The notes: generated from the letters alone by a model not told the origin. DNA of 55,238 bases from Deltaproteobacteria bacterium (GCA_013287405.1 JABDDW010000001.1:1-55238), one strand, 5' to 3'; positions 9,183 to 18,527 are shown, counted from the first letter of the stretch. Translations and numbers: made by a program.

Positions 9183-11243
9183 ATGCAAAAATTAGTTTTG
9201 CTGGCTGCGGTGACTTTGTCCAGCCTAGCCTTTGCCTATGATCCCCACAACACTGGGGAATGCTCTGGCCCTTACTACTGTAAGAATGAACAGGTTGAAG
9301 ACCATCGAGCTCCAAGGCCCGTTTACCAACCCCAGGTCACAACCCCCGTGCCCGGCGCTTGCGGGGATACCCTTCCTCTTAATGAAAGTTACAATGCCCA
9401 CGTTAACCACCTGTCTTGCGGGTTTGCAGACCAATACCGGGAGCGTGGCCCCGAGCCCGTGTCGGACGAAATTCTTGATCACTGGGACGTTCAACGAAGA
9501 TCTCCTCTCTTAAGGGATAAGGCCCAACAGACACGCAAACTAGACATCAAAGTCGAGGGAGCGGAAAGCATCGGAGTAAGCTACAGTTGGACTTATGAAT
9601 ACATAACCGGCAATTATGATCTTCGATGTGGAACCGAAATCGTTGACACGCAATGTACTGTACAGCAGTTTGAAGATATTCCAAGCCAGGTTGATGATAC
9701 CGACAAATGCCTCGTGTACGAGCAAATCAAAGACGAAGAACCGCCACCGCCTCCACCACCCGGTTCAGATTACGATGGTAATGGACCAACGCCTTCACAT
9801 TCGTCAACTCCTGCCACCACAAATCCGCGCCATAGCACTCCCGACGGAGATCTCTATAAACGTCACGATGTTCCCGACGCAAAACGCTACAAGGGAACGG
9901 ATAGCGATAGCATCAACCAGAAGAGACAACAAAACTATCGAGGTTCCGGCGGTGGAAGCGGTAACCCCAGCAGCACTGGGAATGGCAAGAAGAAGAAAAT
10001 GGATTATGACTTGAAAAAGAAACCGAGCCTCCTAAAGAACCTTGCTTACAATCCCAGAGAGGATAGACCGGTCATAAGAACTATCGCATCAGCAACCGGT
10101 TACCATAACGGGAAATGTACCCAATATGCCAAAAAGACGATCTATGTTCCTACAATTTTAAAAACATTTTCCTATGAATGTAGTAAGCCATTAAATAGAT
10201 GGTGCACATGGCCCGTGACTCAGCAGAAAAGCAAAGCCTGTGGAACTCAATCGGTTAACTTTGTCGTCCGTTACTTGCACGACGATAATTGGAAGCCCGG
10301 TTTCAGAGGTTCACTACCCTATCGCGACTATATGGATGAGCTCCCGAACAAAGCCGACCTTCTCGTGGGAGAGAGAGAAAAACTTCATATCGTCGCAAAT
10401 AAGGCAGAGGGCGGTTGGCTTACGCCTGAGCTTCAGGTAGAGACGAAATGGAATGAGTACCAAGTTAAACCCGTGCAAAGTGTTGAATGTAAATTTCAAA
10501 GTACTCCGACGTTGGAGTACTCCGTTTGGACCGTGGGGCGAAACAAAGCTAAATCACCTAACCCTCTCGTGGCTCGCATCGGAGACGATGGCAAGCCCAT
10601 GAATCCGCCTTTAGAGTTCCCCAATGGACAAAATGGAAATCTAGGAGCTGGAAAGCCAGGCAAAATCCTTCTTACAGACAATTCACGAGAAGATTATATC
10701 GTGGCCTCTGAGCAAAGTCGAAACTTCGCACGTCAAGATGATGACACAGGTAAAGACAAGAACGGAAAGGCCAACGTCAATCAATACAGCAAATTTTGGG
10801 CGGTAACGGATTACCGAGTTCAGTTACTGAGAAAGAGCCATGGTTACTGGGTCGCCATGACTCCTGTGGATAAATTCAACTCAAATGTGGGGGATATCGT
10901 TGGCGATTCTATTACAATCTCCCTTAACGGAGGTAACGGGATCCCTAAATTTTATTATCCTCAAACGGGAGTCGTTCCTGATTTCTTAGGTCGATTTTTA
11001 GGAAATTACGGGGTGGAACTTCAGCCCGGCGAAGACTATTACTTGAAAATATGGGCCATTCAAAAGAGTCTCCCCTTCTATATTAGCGGCTGTAAAAAGG
11101 GAGAAAACGTCTGCGATGAAATTGCAGGTGAGAAAGCCTTCAGCGAGGCTCTTATTATTCAGTGGAAGGCGGATCCCAAGTTTGACGACCGAAGCTGGTA
11201 CGCGAAATTTCGGAACTTTCGCGAAAGGTTTAAGGTTTATTGA
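9183..11243 (+). CDS. Large exported Cys-rich protein with proline linker (secreted cluster gene 2)
   Basis: I choose the ATG at 9183, six bases after GGAG, rather than the in-frame TTG at 9171. It gives a 686-residue protein with a compact signal peptide MQKLVLLAAVTLSSLAFA. The mature N-terminal domain (to about residue 185) has several Cys in close pairs (GECSGPYYC, LRCGTE...TQCTV). A linker with seven consecutive Pro and a low-complexity Ser/Gly/Lys stretch follows (about 185-280), then a second Cys-containing domain (CTQYAKK, YECSKP, RWCTWP, KACGTQ, VECKF). The C-terminal part looks beta-rich. This two-domain, disulfide-rich design fits a surface-exposed or secreted protein. No known family recognised. 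It ends 18 bp before the next gene. Confidence 0.7.
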   Translation: MQKLVLLAAVTLSSLAFAYDPHNTGECSGPYYCKNEQVEDHRAPRPVYQPQVTTPVPGACGDTLPLNESYNAHVNHLSCGFADQYRERGPEPVSDEILDHWDVQRRSPLLRDKAQQTRKLDIKVEGAESIGVSYSWTYEYITGNYDLRCGTEIVDTQCTVQQFEDIPSQVDDTDKCLVYEQIKDEEPPPPPPPGSDYDGNGPTPSHSSTPATTNPRHSTPDGDLYKRHDVPDAKRYKGTDSDSINQKRQQNYRGSGGGSGNPSSTGNGKKKKMDYDLKKKPSLLKNLAYNPREDRPVIRTIASATGYHNGKCTQYAKKTIYVPTILKTFSYECSKPLNRWCTWPVTQQKSKACGTQSVNFVVRYLHDDNWKPGFRGSLPYRDYMDELPNKADLLVGEREKLHIVANKAEGGWLTPELQVETKWNEYQVKPVQSVECKFQSTPTLEYSVWTVGRNKAKSPNPLVARIGDDGKPMNPPLEFPNGQNGNLGAGKPGKILLTDNSREDYIVASEQSRNFARQDDDTGKDKNGKANVNQYSKFWAVTDYRVQLLRKSHGYWVAMTPVDKFNSNVGDIVGDSITISLNGGNGIPKFYYPQTGVVPDFLGRFLGNYGVELQPGEDYYLKIWAIQKSLPFYISGCKKGENVCDEIAGEKAFSEALIIQWKADPKFDDRSWYAKFRNFRERFKVY

Positions 11244-11260
11244 CAATGGAGAGAATGAAA

Positions 11261-12436
11261 ATGAAAGTCCTGTTTAACGTAGTTCTAGCTTTAGCCATTG
11301 CAAGCTCTTCATTAGTTTATGCTAATCCGCCGAAGAATGTGGCACCGACAAAAGTTGCGGCCACAAAAAATGGTTCTCCCGGCACCGTTGGCTCTCCAGC
11401 TGTATCGGTCGTTCCCGCTCTAGGCCAACCCTATGATCCCAACAAACAGGTTTCTGCGGCTGATTTTAAAACCGTTATTAACAATGTTGTTTTTTCTCTT
11501 GAGACTATAGAAGATGTCGTAAAATCTTTAAAGGTCCAAAATAATGCCGCAGGTCAGGCTATTTCAAAAAGAGTTTCGGCAGAGCTTTTAACCCGTTTTT
11601 ATACAGCCGTTGATCTCTACGGCGCCATCTTGGTTGATGATAAAATGAGTCAAGATCAGAAGGAACAGGCCCTCGATCCCCTTGGGGCGGCCCTTGGAGA
11701 GCTTGCCTTTACCGTCTACATGCATCCCCATGAAGACCCCATCAATACAAAAAAAACCATTGATGAAGTTGTCTCTGCTGGCACTAATTTGGGGAAAATT
11801 CTATCTAAGTTATGGACCGGGGTTCGGGAGTATTATGTTTTAGGAAGAGGCCTCGTAACTTGGCAGCGTGATATTGATGGAAATTCCCATTGGGCGATGG
11901 CGGCACGAATAACCCGTGAAAAAACCGGTCAACAATTGGCCCAGAAACTCGCAGAATTGAGCCATAACTATCTCAGCCAGCTTGACCCCAGTTCAGCCAT
12001 TAGACAAGCCGAAGTGAAAGACTGGCGCGACGATATTCTTGGTCCGTCTTTGAGATTAAGAATGCACAGACTCGGTGCCCAACATCTTACGGCTCTCAGT
12101 TTCTTTGGAGCAACCGTCGTAGCCTTCATTACAGGGTGGCCATTACCTGTCGACTATGTTGGTATGATTAGCGGCCACAATGATTTTAGCTACGGGCAAT
12201 CTGCCGATTTTACTGCCGGCACTCTTTTAGCTATCGGGGCCATTCAAACCATGACCGCTTCAGGGACCACTGCGGAAAGATTGCGATTTGCCGTCCAGGC
12301 TTTTGATAATCCTGAGGCAGAAATACCCCCCTTGGATCTAAATGAATCCCTGGGGTCTAAGATCAAGCGACTCTTTACCAACGTCATCTCCGTCTGCCAG
12401 GTCTCAATGTCGTCTCTGACGGGCCACAGGAAATGA
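11261..12436 (+). CDS. Exported/membrane-associated protein of unknown function (secreted cluster gene 3)
   Basis: Several in-frame starts exist. I pick the ATG at 11261 because GGAGAG at 11248-11253 lies 7 nt upstream and the product then begins with a signal peptide MKVLFNVVLALAIASSSLVYA. The product is 391 residues. After a low-complexity N terminus (P, A, K, T-rich), a helical domain spans about residues 55-270. Two hydrophobic segments follow (FFGATVVAFITGWPLPVDYVG and the Ala/Gly-rich FTAGTLLAIGAIQ), which could be membrane spans. It is probably co-transcribed with gene 2, only 17 nt downstream of its stop. A 13-bp palindrome follows the stop codon. Function unknown. Confidence 0.65.
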   Translation: MKVLFNVVLALAIASSSLVYANPPKNVAPTKVAATKNGSPGTVGSPAVSVVPALGQPYDPNKQVSAADFKTVINNVVFSLETIEDVVKSLKVQNNAAGQAISKRVSAELLTRFYTAVDLYGAILVDDKMSQDQKEQALDPLGAALGELAFTVYMHPHEDPINTKKTIDEVVSAGTNLGKILSKLWTGVREYYVLGRGLVTWQRDIDGNSHWAMAARITREKTGQQLAQKLAELSHNYLSQLDPSSAIRQAEVKDWRDDILGPSLRLRMHRLGAQHLTALSFFGATVVAFITGWPLPVDYVGMISGHNDFSYGQSADFTAGTLLAIGAIQTMTASGTTAERLRFAVQAFDNPEAEIPPLDLNESLGSKIKRLFTNVISVCQVSMSSLTGHRK

Positions 12437-12463
12437 CCGAAAAGGTACCGGGTACCTTTTCGG
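12437..12463. repeat. Perfect palindrome with paired GGTACC cores after the secreted cluster
   Basis: CCGAAAAGGTACC at 12437-12449 pairs perfectly with 12451-12463 around a single G. It begins directly after the stop codon of the preceding gene. It lacks a T tract on the plus strand, so it may be a processing or stability hairpin, or a dispersed palindromic repeat, rather than a classical terminator. Confidence 0.55.
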
Positions 12464-12532
12464 ATAAAACAAGGATTGACAGACCAAGAATACTGCGTGA
12501 TGACTGGGTCTCAACTACGAAAGGGGTAGACT

Positions 12533-12994
12533 ATGTTATATATCCGATTAACTATAATTAGTTTAATCTTGGCTTCAACGCAAATTGCTGCTGCCAAGAA
12601 AATTCCTTGTTATAAACAGATAAAAGAAGAAGCAAAGCGGCAGTTTTCAAAGGCCACCGGATTGTCCATGGGACGTATTGGGGCTGGCTCTGAAAAAGAG
12701 ACCTTAAGCGTCAGTGGGAATTCGGGTGAGATAAAAGCGAAAGCTTGGGCCGTTCATAACGGCTATTCATATAGCGAAGCAACGTATCTATTAGCGTTCA
12801 GCCCTGAAACATGCGCTATCACCACAAAACAAGTGGGAGAAGTTGAAACCGAACCTTTTGGAGCCTGCTTAGTTAGCAATTTCAACGCCCACCAATTCTG
12901 TCTCCACACCATATCAAACCAATGTACCAGTATGTCATTCGATAATGGCCAGAGCTTTGGAGCTTTTCTTGGAGGACCCTGCGGCCCTTTCTAA
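12533..12994 (+). CDS. Small secreted Cys-containing protein, unknown function
   Basis: 153 residues, ATG preceded by AAAGGGG. The signal peptide ends at IAAAKKIPC. The mature protein has six Cys (CYKQ, TCAI, GACLV, FCLHT, QCTS, PCGPF), probably three disulfides, as expected for a periplasmic or secreted small domain. It follows the secreted cluster by 96 bp but has its own upstream region. Its stop overlaps the stop of the convergent SDR gene (12991-12994). Family not recognised. Confidence 0.6.
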   Translation: MLYIRLTIISLILASTQIAAAKKIPCYKQIKEEAKRQFSKATGLSMGRIGAGSEKETLSVSGNSGEIKAKAWAVHNGYSYSEATYLLAFSPETCAITTKQVGEVETEPFGACLVSNFNAHQFCLHTISNQCTSMSFDNGQSFGAFLGGPCGPF

Positions 12995-13893
12995 CGATGG
13001 CGGGCCTTAGTGTAATCTTTGGCCCACTGTGAATGTCCGGGCAAGAACGAATAAAGAATTTTATGGAAAATAGCCCGAGGCGTGATTCTTCTTAGGATTT
13101 GGAAGACCCAGGCGTCCAAAGTAGCAGGCATACGCAGAGGCGGATTTTCTCTTCTTATAACTCTAAGAACAACTTTGGCGATCTTCTCCGGAGTGGTCAT
13201 TGAGAGATGCATCATTTTTTCGATAAACGGATCCATTGATGAATAATAATCGCAGTAAGGCCCATGATCATCGATGCTACAACTCATCGCCTTAGGTGGA
13301 CGATAAATATTTTGAAATGAGTTAGAGTGAACAAAACCCGGTTGAACGAGGGTGACGTTGATTCCTAACGGCTTCATTTCATACCAGAGAGATTCGCTTG
13401 CGCCCTCCAAGGCAAATTTTGAAGCACTATAAGAACCCATAGTGGGCATGGCCAGCATTCCGCTGACCGATGACACATTAATAATCTTCCCCCGCCCTTG
13501 CTTCCTCATATAAGGCAGGGCCAATCGGATGAGGGCCAGGGGACCAAGATAATTGGTATCAATTTGAAGGAGTTCGGATTCTCTGTCCATGTGTTCGATA
13601 ACGGAGCGAAAACTAATACCGGCGTTATTGACAAGAATATCTACTCCTTGCCACTGGGACTCGATCTCTTGAAAAAGAATGTTTCTCTCTTGCTCGGAAG
13701 TGATATCGAGGGGTCGGATCCAGAAGCGATCAGAATTTTTAAAGGTTTCGCCCGACAAATTCTTTAGAGACTTAGCCCTGGCCGTAACAATGACGCGATA
13801 CTGGGGAAGAGACCATAACATTCGAGCCATGGCGAGCCCAATGCCTGAGCTACACCCGGTGACTAAAATAACAGGCGGATATTTGTGGGTCAT
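12991..13893 (-). CDS. Short-chain dehydrogenase/reductase (SDR family)
   Basis: 300 residues of classical SDR type. The nucleotide-binding motif TGCSSGIG is at about residues 12-19, NNAG at about 90-93, the catalytic Ser in SSVSG, and the YxxxK pair in YSASK at about 152-156. A C-terminal extension of about 60 residues beyond the usual 250 contains a hydrophobic/basic segment (LRRITPRAIFHKILYSFLPG), seen in membrane-associated SDRs acting on lipids or retinoid/steroid-like substrates. NADP(H) or NAD(H)-linked oxidoreductase activity is secure; the substrate is not. It is monocistronic and convergent with the small secreted gene. Confidence 0.88.
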   Translation of the reverse strand: MTHKYPPVILVTGCSSGIGLAMARMLWSLPQYRVIVTARAKSLKNLSGETFKNSDRFWIRPLDITSEQERNILFQEIESQWQGVDILVNNAGISFRSVIEHMDRESELLQIDTNYLGPLALIRLALPYMRKQGRGKIINVSSVSGMLAMPTMGSYSASKFALEGASESLWYEMKPLGINVTLVQPGFVHSNSFQNIYRPPKAMSCSIDDHGPYCDYYSSMDPFIEKMMHLSMTTPEKIAKVVLRVIRRENPPLRMPATLDAWVFQILRRITPRAIFHKILYSFLPGHSQWAKDYTKARHR

Positions 13894-14025
13894 AATTAAG
13901 GCTAAATTTTTCGATGAGAAAAGGCAAGGCAGAGTCCTCTGAAAGCTCTAAGACATAAGGCCAGAAACGGAGAAGGAAACCCCGTCCCCCGTCCCCGCGG
14001 CGACGAACCGACAAAAAACGGAAAC

Positions 14026-14042
14026 TGTCTAAACTTTAGACA
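14026..14042. promoter_or_regulatory. Palindromic candidate operator/enhancer upstream of the flavoprotein gene
   Basis: TGTCTAAA at 14026-14033 and TTTAGACA at 14035-14042 form a perfect 8+1+8 palindrome about 65 bp upstream of the predicted sigma-54 start of the gene at 14111. This arrangement fits an activator (enhancer-binding protein) site. The half-site TGTCTAAA also occurs at 40406-40413. Confidence 0.35.
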
Positions 14043-14071
14043 CTGAAATCGAAAACAGTGAAGAATTAACA

Positions 14072-14087
14072 TGGCATATGGCTAGCA
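14072..14087 (+). promoter_or_regulatory. Probable sigma-54 promoter of the exported flavoprotein gene
   Basis: TGGCATATGGCTAGCA has GG (14073-14074) and GC (14085-14086) exactly 10 nt apart, five of six bases of the -24 box, and TAGCA at -12. The predicted start near 14098 falls just before the AAGGAG ribosome-binding site at 14101. This rules out the ATG at 14078 as the start and supports the ATG at 14111. Confidence 0.45.
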
Positions 14088-14110
14088 ATGCTCTCTCCTC
14101 AAGGAGAGGC

Positions 14111-16453
14111 ATGCAAAAATTTAAAGGTTTAAAATTTTTATTATTGGCCTTCGCATTATCCGAAAATGTTAATGCTGCTGCGGTATTGACCGTACCTTCA
14201 GAAATCCCCGGGGCACAGAAAATTCGCGAGTGTGACCTCACCCTTCGGGTTATCGAGAGGCCTAAGAATATCCCCCAAGCTGTTTGGAATGCCCTAGACG
14301 ATTTTGACAAAGGATCTCTAAAAAGTCTTGGTCCTACACTTGCCAATTATAGAGTGCAGCTTTCTTTTAAAGGGGCTCTAAGACGACCACCGGTCACCGG
14401 AAGAGTTATCGGATTTGACCTCGCTCCTTCCCAAGAACCAGGACAGGCTAATCAAAAGGAAGTCGTAGTTCTATTTGAAGGGCCAAGCGACTCTCCAAGC
14501 GGAAAACACCGGAATGCCGCGCAAGCCTACCCTTTACGATATATTTCCGAATTTAGGCCGATTTCGGCTCCAGAGCCTACAGCGCCCACAGAAACATCAA
14601 TAATCCAGGAAGAGGAACTCAACCGATATTTTGAAAGGGTACAGGGAAATTATCTACGGCAGTCTCAAGCTAATGAAAACGCGGCAGTAGCGGCCACACA
14701 AAGGGGAAGCCCAATCCATACAAATGCGGCTGCCATTGGCGCCGGCCCTAACGGGCTCACAGTCATTAATGCTTTTCACTCCGCTTTTCCTTCTAGCTCA
14801 AATGTCGTTATGGAGGCTACGTCGTCCTTTGGAACTTTTAATAGAATGGATAACTTCGACACAAACACAATCGAAACAGATCAGGACTCAGGAAATACAT
14901 TTCCCGGCGCACCCTTTCAGCCTCGCGCCCTCAATCCTTCCAAAAGACGATTCGTTCGTTCAAAGGTTTTAGGTTGGGTGGGCTTAGGGACTCTTAAGAA
15001 GTCTGAAGCCACAGTGTTACTTGAGAATCCCGTGACTCACATTTCATATGAACCGTCAAAAGAGGTCGGAAAACTTGGAAAGGTTCATGTTAGCACTTCT
15101 AAGGGAATTAGAGAAACCCATGATGTTGTATTTGTGGCCACGGGAATGGGCGAACCCAATATTAAAGTTGGAGATGAAAATACCCAGGCATTCATAAAAG
15201 AAAAAATCACCGAAGGTCGAAAAGCCATGGCCTTAGGAGACCCCCACGCAGCACCTCAGATTATGACTTTAGACGACTTTCTCTACTGGTACAAAATTGA
15301 CCAAAAAGAAGGGCGCGATCCTATGGCTCGGTACGGAAACGGTACATTTGCGATAGTCGGAGGGGGAGACGGTGGCAATATAGGAATGGAAAAAATGCCT
15401 GACGGAAGGGTCACATTTTGGATTAATCAAAAGGCCGTAACGGCAGAAGAATTCTTGGCTCATTTCAAAGACCTTCCTTTGAAGGCAGAAAGGTATAGGC
15501 CCATCGCCGACAAATTTGAAAGGGAAGAAGTCGACGCTCGGCAAGAAATCCTTGTAGGCGTGAATGAAGTAAATGACAACGGAAAAACGAGGATTGAACT
15601 GGGACTATCTAAAGATCGTACTCCCCCATATAATATCGAAACCGATCCACCTAAAGCCGACCACGTCATTCTTGCTTTGGGGTATAAGAACAATATTTTA
15701 AAATTTTTCAAAGACCTTTGCGATGATGGTGACCTCACTCGCGTGACTCTAGAACCTGTTATTGGAAGACCCGACAGTTTTACCCACTACACCGAGTTAC
15801 ATCAAGAAACTATACTGGGCCAACAGGTCTTCTTAGACGGAACTCCTACCCCCATTTTTATCGTTGGAAATGCAGCTAATCCTCAAATTTCTGATAGAGT
15901 TGATGGAATTGCCACCGGAGGATATCTAGACGTACTTTTAGCTAGAACCGCAGCTTTAGGCCATCTTATTGGAGAGCAACTAGCACAACAGCTACATCCA
16001 GAAACACGAGCGAGCCTACAAACTCAAAATGGTGAAACCGTCAGTTCTAGCTTCGATTTACCATCCCCGGAAAAACCGTCCCTTCTCGGTAGTACGGCCC
16101 AAGCCAATTCTAGAGACAATATGGTTTTCGATTCGGTTATAAGCGCAGAATTAGAGTTCCGGGTGAAAATATCAAAAATTTTAGATGATAACTTTATAGC
16201 CGGCCCTCAAGAAGACGGGACCGATTTTGATTTTGAATTTCGACTTAACAAGAATAAAGCTTCGACCATCTACCAAAACCTAAGCAAGTCGACCGCAGAG
16301 CTGCTTGGAAAAATACTAGCCAGGGATCCCGAGCTCGGGAAAATTCTATCATCGTTGCAGTCTTTTCATCGAACCAAAGTCATAGTGAAATGTAATTGTC
16401 GCCGTGATAACGGTCTCATCAAAACAGAAAAACTTGATATTAAATTTGAGTAA
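14111..16453 (+). CDS. Exported FAD/NAD(P)-binding oxidoreductase-like protein
   Basis: 780 residues from the ATG at 14111, which has an AAGGAG site 4 nt upstream. The N terminus MQKFKGLKFLLLAFALSENVNA is a Sec-type signal peptide. A beta-rich N-terminal region (residues 30-160) and a linker precede a Rossmann FAD motif AAIGAGPNG (about 205-213). A second dinucleotide motif, AIVGGGDGG, lies near 414, and a third conserved stretch, TPIFIVGNAA with GIATGGYLD, resembles the flavoprotein C-terminal part of pyridine-nucleotide-dependent monooxygenases/reductases. The C-terminal ~120 residues are a separate unknown domain. Cofactor-loaded flavoproteins usually leave by Tat, and no RR motif is visible, so export by Sec would be odd. 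Its stop is 1 bp from the convergent S9 peptidase stop. Confidence 0.7.
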   Translation: MQKFKGLKFLLLAFALSENVNAAAVLTVPSEIPGAQKIRECDLTLRVIERPKNIPQAVWNALDDFDKGSLKSLGPTLANYRVQLSFKGALRRPPVTGRVIGFDLAPSQEPGQANQKEVVVLFEGPSDSPSGKHRNAAQAYPLRYISEFRPISAPEPTAPTETSIIQEEELNRYFERVQGNYLRQSQANENAAVAATQRGSPIHTNAAAIGAGPNGLTVINAFHSAFPSSSNVVMEATSSFGTFNRMDNFDTNTIETDQDSGNTFPGAPFQPRALNPSKRRFVRSKVLGWVGLGTLKKSEATVLLENPVTHISYEPSKEVGKLGKVHVSTSKGIRETHDVVFVATGMGEPNIKVGDENTQAFIKEKITEGRKAMALGDPHAAPQIMTLDDFLYWYKIDQKEGRDPMARYGNGTFAIVGGGDGGNIGMEKMPDGRVTFWINQKAVTAEEFLAHFKDLPLKAERYRPIADKFEREEVDARQEILVGVNEVNDNGKTRIELGLSKDRTPPYNIETDPPKADHVILALGYKNNILKFFKDLCDDGDLTRVTLEPVIGRPDSFTHYTELHQETILGQQVFLDGTPTPIFIVGNAANPQISDRVDGIATGGYLDVLLARTAALGHLIGEQLAQQLHPETRASLQTQNGETVSSSFDLPSPEKPSLLGSTAQANSRDNMVFDSVISAELEFRVKISKILDDNFIAGPQEDGTDFDFEFRLNKNKASTIYQNLSKSTAELLGKILARDPELGKILSSLQSFHRTKVIVKCNCRRDNGLIKTEKLDIKFE

Positions 16454-16454
16454 T

Positions 16455-18527
16455 TTATCTTTCTAGCGGCGCCACTTTGGCCAAAAAATCAAGTACGGCT
16501 TGATAGGCTTGGAGTTCCGTATTCATATATGAAAATTCGTGGCCATCTCCTCTAGTTTCAACCAAAGTGACCAAGTCCTTTTTGCCCACGGAAACGAGCT
16601 TGGCGTAAAACTTTCGAGTACCCTCAATAGGTATTCGGTGATCGTTCTGCCCATGAATAAGCAGGATCGGGTTTGTCACATCGGCTGCAAAGGTAATGGG
16701 AGAATGACTAATGTAGCTATCCTTATTTGTAGCCGGATCACCCATCCCCGTGACTAAAACAAAGGGCACATCCGTTGTCGTTAACATTCCTAGTAAATCA
16801 GGGGCACCATAAAAAGGAATGGCCCAGGGAAAGTCATTTTGTGGATCCGACTTATCGTGCTGAGTGATGGCCCAGTCACTCATATAGCCACCGTAACTCT
16901 CTCCGGTGATTCCGATGCGTTCCAGAGGAATATTATATTTTTTGGCAAGAAATTTGCGTCCGTAGATATAATCTTTAAAATCCCCTTCTCCCCAATGGTT
17001 ATTAACTAAAGTGGAGAAACCAGGCCAGGTGCTGTCAAACCCAGTGCTACCACGGGGATTAACTCCAAATACATAATAGCCCATATGACAGAGGAGCTGA
17101 ATTGTAGAATTCCAGTCGTCTTTTTTGAGCTGCATTTGAGGACCGCCATGGGCAAAAATCACTCCCGCCGCAGGAACTTTGTCAGGTAACTCCACCGCTG
17201 GTTTGAAAACTATGCCTTGAATCTGGTGGGTAGAGTTATCATGATATGTCGGAGTATCAAAAGTATCAAAATTTAGAACTTCAGTATCACAAGCCTGAGC
17301 CAGTTGCTGATTAATGCTGACCACAGTGTGAAAAGCGCTTGCTCCTCTTTGGCTTGTGTCAACGACATCCAAGGCAAAGTTATCACCTTTGTTAGCGCTG
17401 AATAGAAACTGTCCGTTACCCAGAACTTGCGTATAATAATCAGTTACATCAAAATCAAGGGAACCATAACTGGCCGTTACTTTTTCAGCATTGGTGTCAT
17501 AAACCAAAATTCTGTTCACTTTCGTGGGCGATTTTTTAAACTTTGATTTTTTAAACCCAGATTCTTTGAGAAGAATTTGGCCAGACTGGGGATCAAAATC
17601 AGCGACCTCCATGGCGTCCACTTCATTTTTCAAAAGCAATGTGAATTTTTTTGTCTGAAGGTTGAACTTATAGAGAGATTGACTTCCATTATTTTTGGGA
17701 TTGGAATGGTTTTCGGAGTTAATAAGATAAAGGTCATCTCCTCGCCATCCCAAAGGGGACAGGCGTAATCTCGTATACTTCGTGTCGCTGACGACTTCGA
17801 ACTTCTTGCTTACGGTATCGTAAATTCCCAAGTTAAGTAAATTATAAGAAGACCCCGGCGAAACCACAAAAGCTACCACACTCTCCTTTTGATTGGCCCT
17901 GGGCGGCTCATAGAGAAAAATCTGCTGATCCACCCCAGGTTTTGTGCAATAGAGATTTTCTTCTCCCGAACCATTGATATTAATTTTCTGCACGCATGGA
18001 GAGGCATTCCAACCTGCTATTTTGTCGCGACCAGCATAATAAAGAGAATTTCCATTGGGCGAAAGAGCGTAACTTCCAAGATAAGCAGAATGAGTGATCT
18101 GGGTCAGTGTTTTACTCCTGGGGTTTAATCTCCAAATATTTAGATTTTCATTATTTTCCACGTCGGTCTGAACATAAAAGTTGTGATCAAGAGAGTTATA
18201 AAGAGAGGCCCAATAAGAACGCCGACCAAAATCCATTACAAATGAGGCTTTGGAAGGATCCCACTTCCCGTCTATCCCTTGAGGAATTGCAAAGATCCCC
18301 GTTGTGTCCCAACCGTTACGAACAAGATAAATGGTCTTCGTTACAGAATCTGCCATGGATTTTACGGCGTTATCACCAAAGCCTACAAAAAGCCTCAGGT
18401 CAATTTCTTTGGTTTTGCCTGCGACATTATAATGGAGAAAAGTTGAGTGGCCATCGAGTTCTCCACCGGCCCAAGCAATTTGTCCTCCGACAAATAGAGA
18501 GAGTAGAAAAAGCATAAGCAGATTCAT
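16455..18527 (-). CDS. Exported S9 family prolyl-oligopeptidase-type serine peptidase
   Basis: I choose the ATG at 18527 (690 residues) because GGGAGG sits just upstream and the product then begins with a signal peptide MNLLMLFLLSLFVGGQIAWA. Residues 30-430 form a beta-propeller-like domain (repeated NGQ/DPQSGQ/SPNGNSLYYAG blocks). The C-terminal alpha/beta hydrolase has the nucleophile in GITGESYGGY, the Asp in GQNDHRIP and the His in GDGHEFS, the complete S9 triad in order. It probably cleaves peptides or acyl-peptides in the periplasm or outside the cell. A gene on the plus strand converges with no gap. Confident on family, not on substrate. Confidence 0.9.
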   Translation of the reverse strand: MNLLMLFLLSLFVGGQIAWAGGELDGHSTFLHYNVAGKTKEIDLRLFVGFGDNAVKSMADSVTKTIYLVRNGWDTTGIFAIPQGIDGKWDPSKASFVMDFGRRSYWASLYNSLDHNFYVQTDVENNENLNIWRLNPRSKTLTQITHSAYLGSYALSPNGNSLYYAGRDKIAGWNASPCVQKININGSGEENLYCTKPGVDQQIFLYEPPRANQKESVVAFVVSPGSSYNLLNLGIYDTVSKKFEVVSDTKYTRLRLSPLGWRGDDLYLINSENHSNPKNNGSQSLYKFNLQTKKFTLLLKNEVDAMEVADFDPQSGQILLKESGFKKSKFKKSPTKVNRILVYDTNAEKVTASYGSLDFDVTDYYTQVLGNGQFLFSANKGDNFALDVVDTSQRGASAFHTVVSINQQLAQACDTEVLNFDTFDTPTYHDNSTHQIQGIVFKPAVELPDKVPAAGVIFAHGGPQMQLKKDDWNSTIQLLCHMGYYVFGVNPRGSTGFDSTWPGFSTLVNNHWGEGDFKDYIYGRKFLAKKYNIPLERIGITGESYGGYMSDWAITQHDKSDPQNDFPWAIPFYGAPDLLGMLTTTDVPFVLVTGMGDPATNKDSYISHSPITFAADVTNPILLIHGQNDHRIPIEGTRKFYAKLVSVGKKDLVTLVETRGDGHEFSYMNTELQAYQAVLDFLAKVAPLER

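Noticed and set aside
10502..10524. Inverted repeat AGTACTCC / GGAGTACT
   Set aside because: It lies inside the coding sequence of secreted cluster gene 2 with no other sign of function; likely chance.
14078..14110. ATG at 14078 as the start of the flavoprotein
   Set aside because: It lies within the predicted sigma-54 promoter; the ATG at 14111 has a strong ribosome-binding site and a proper signal peptide.
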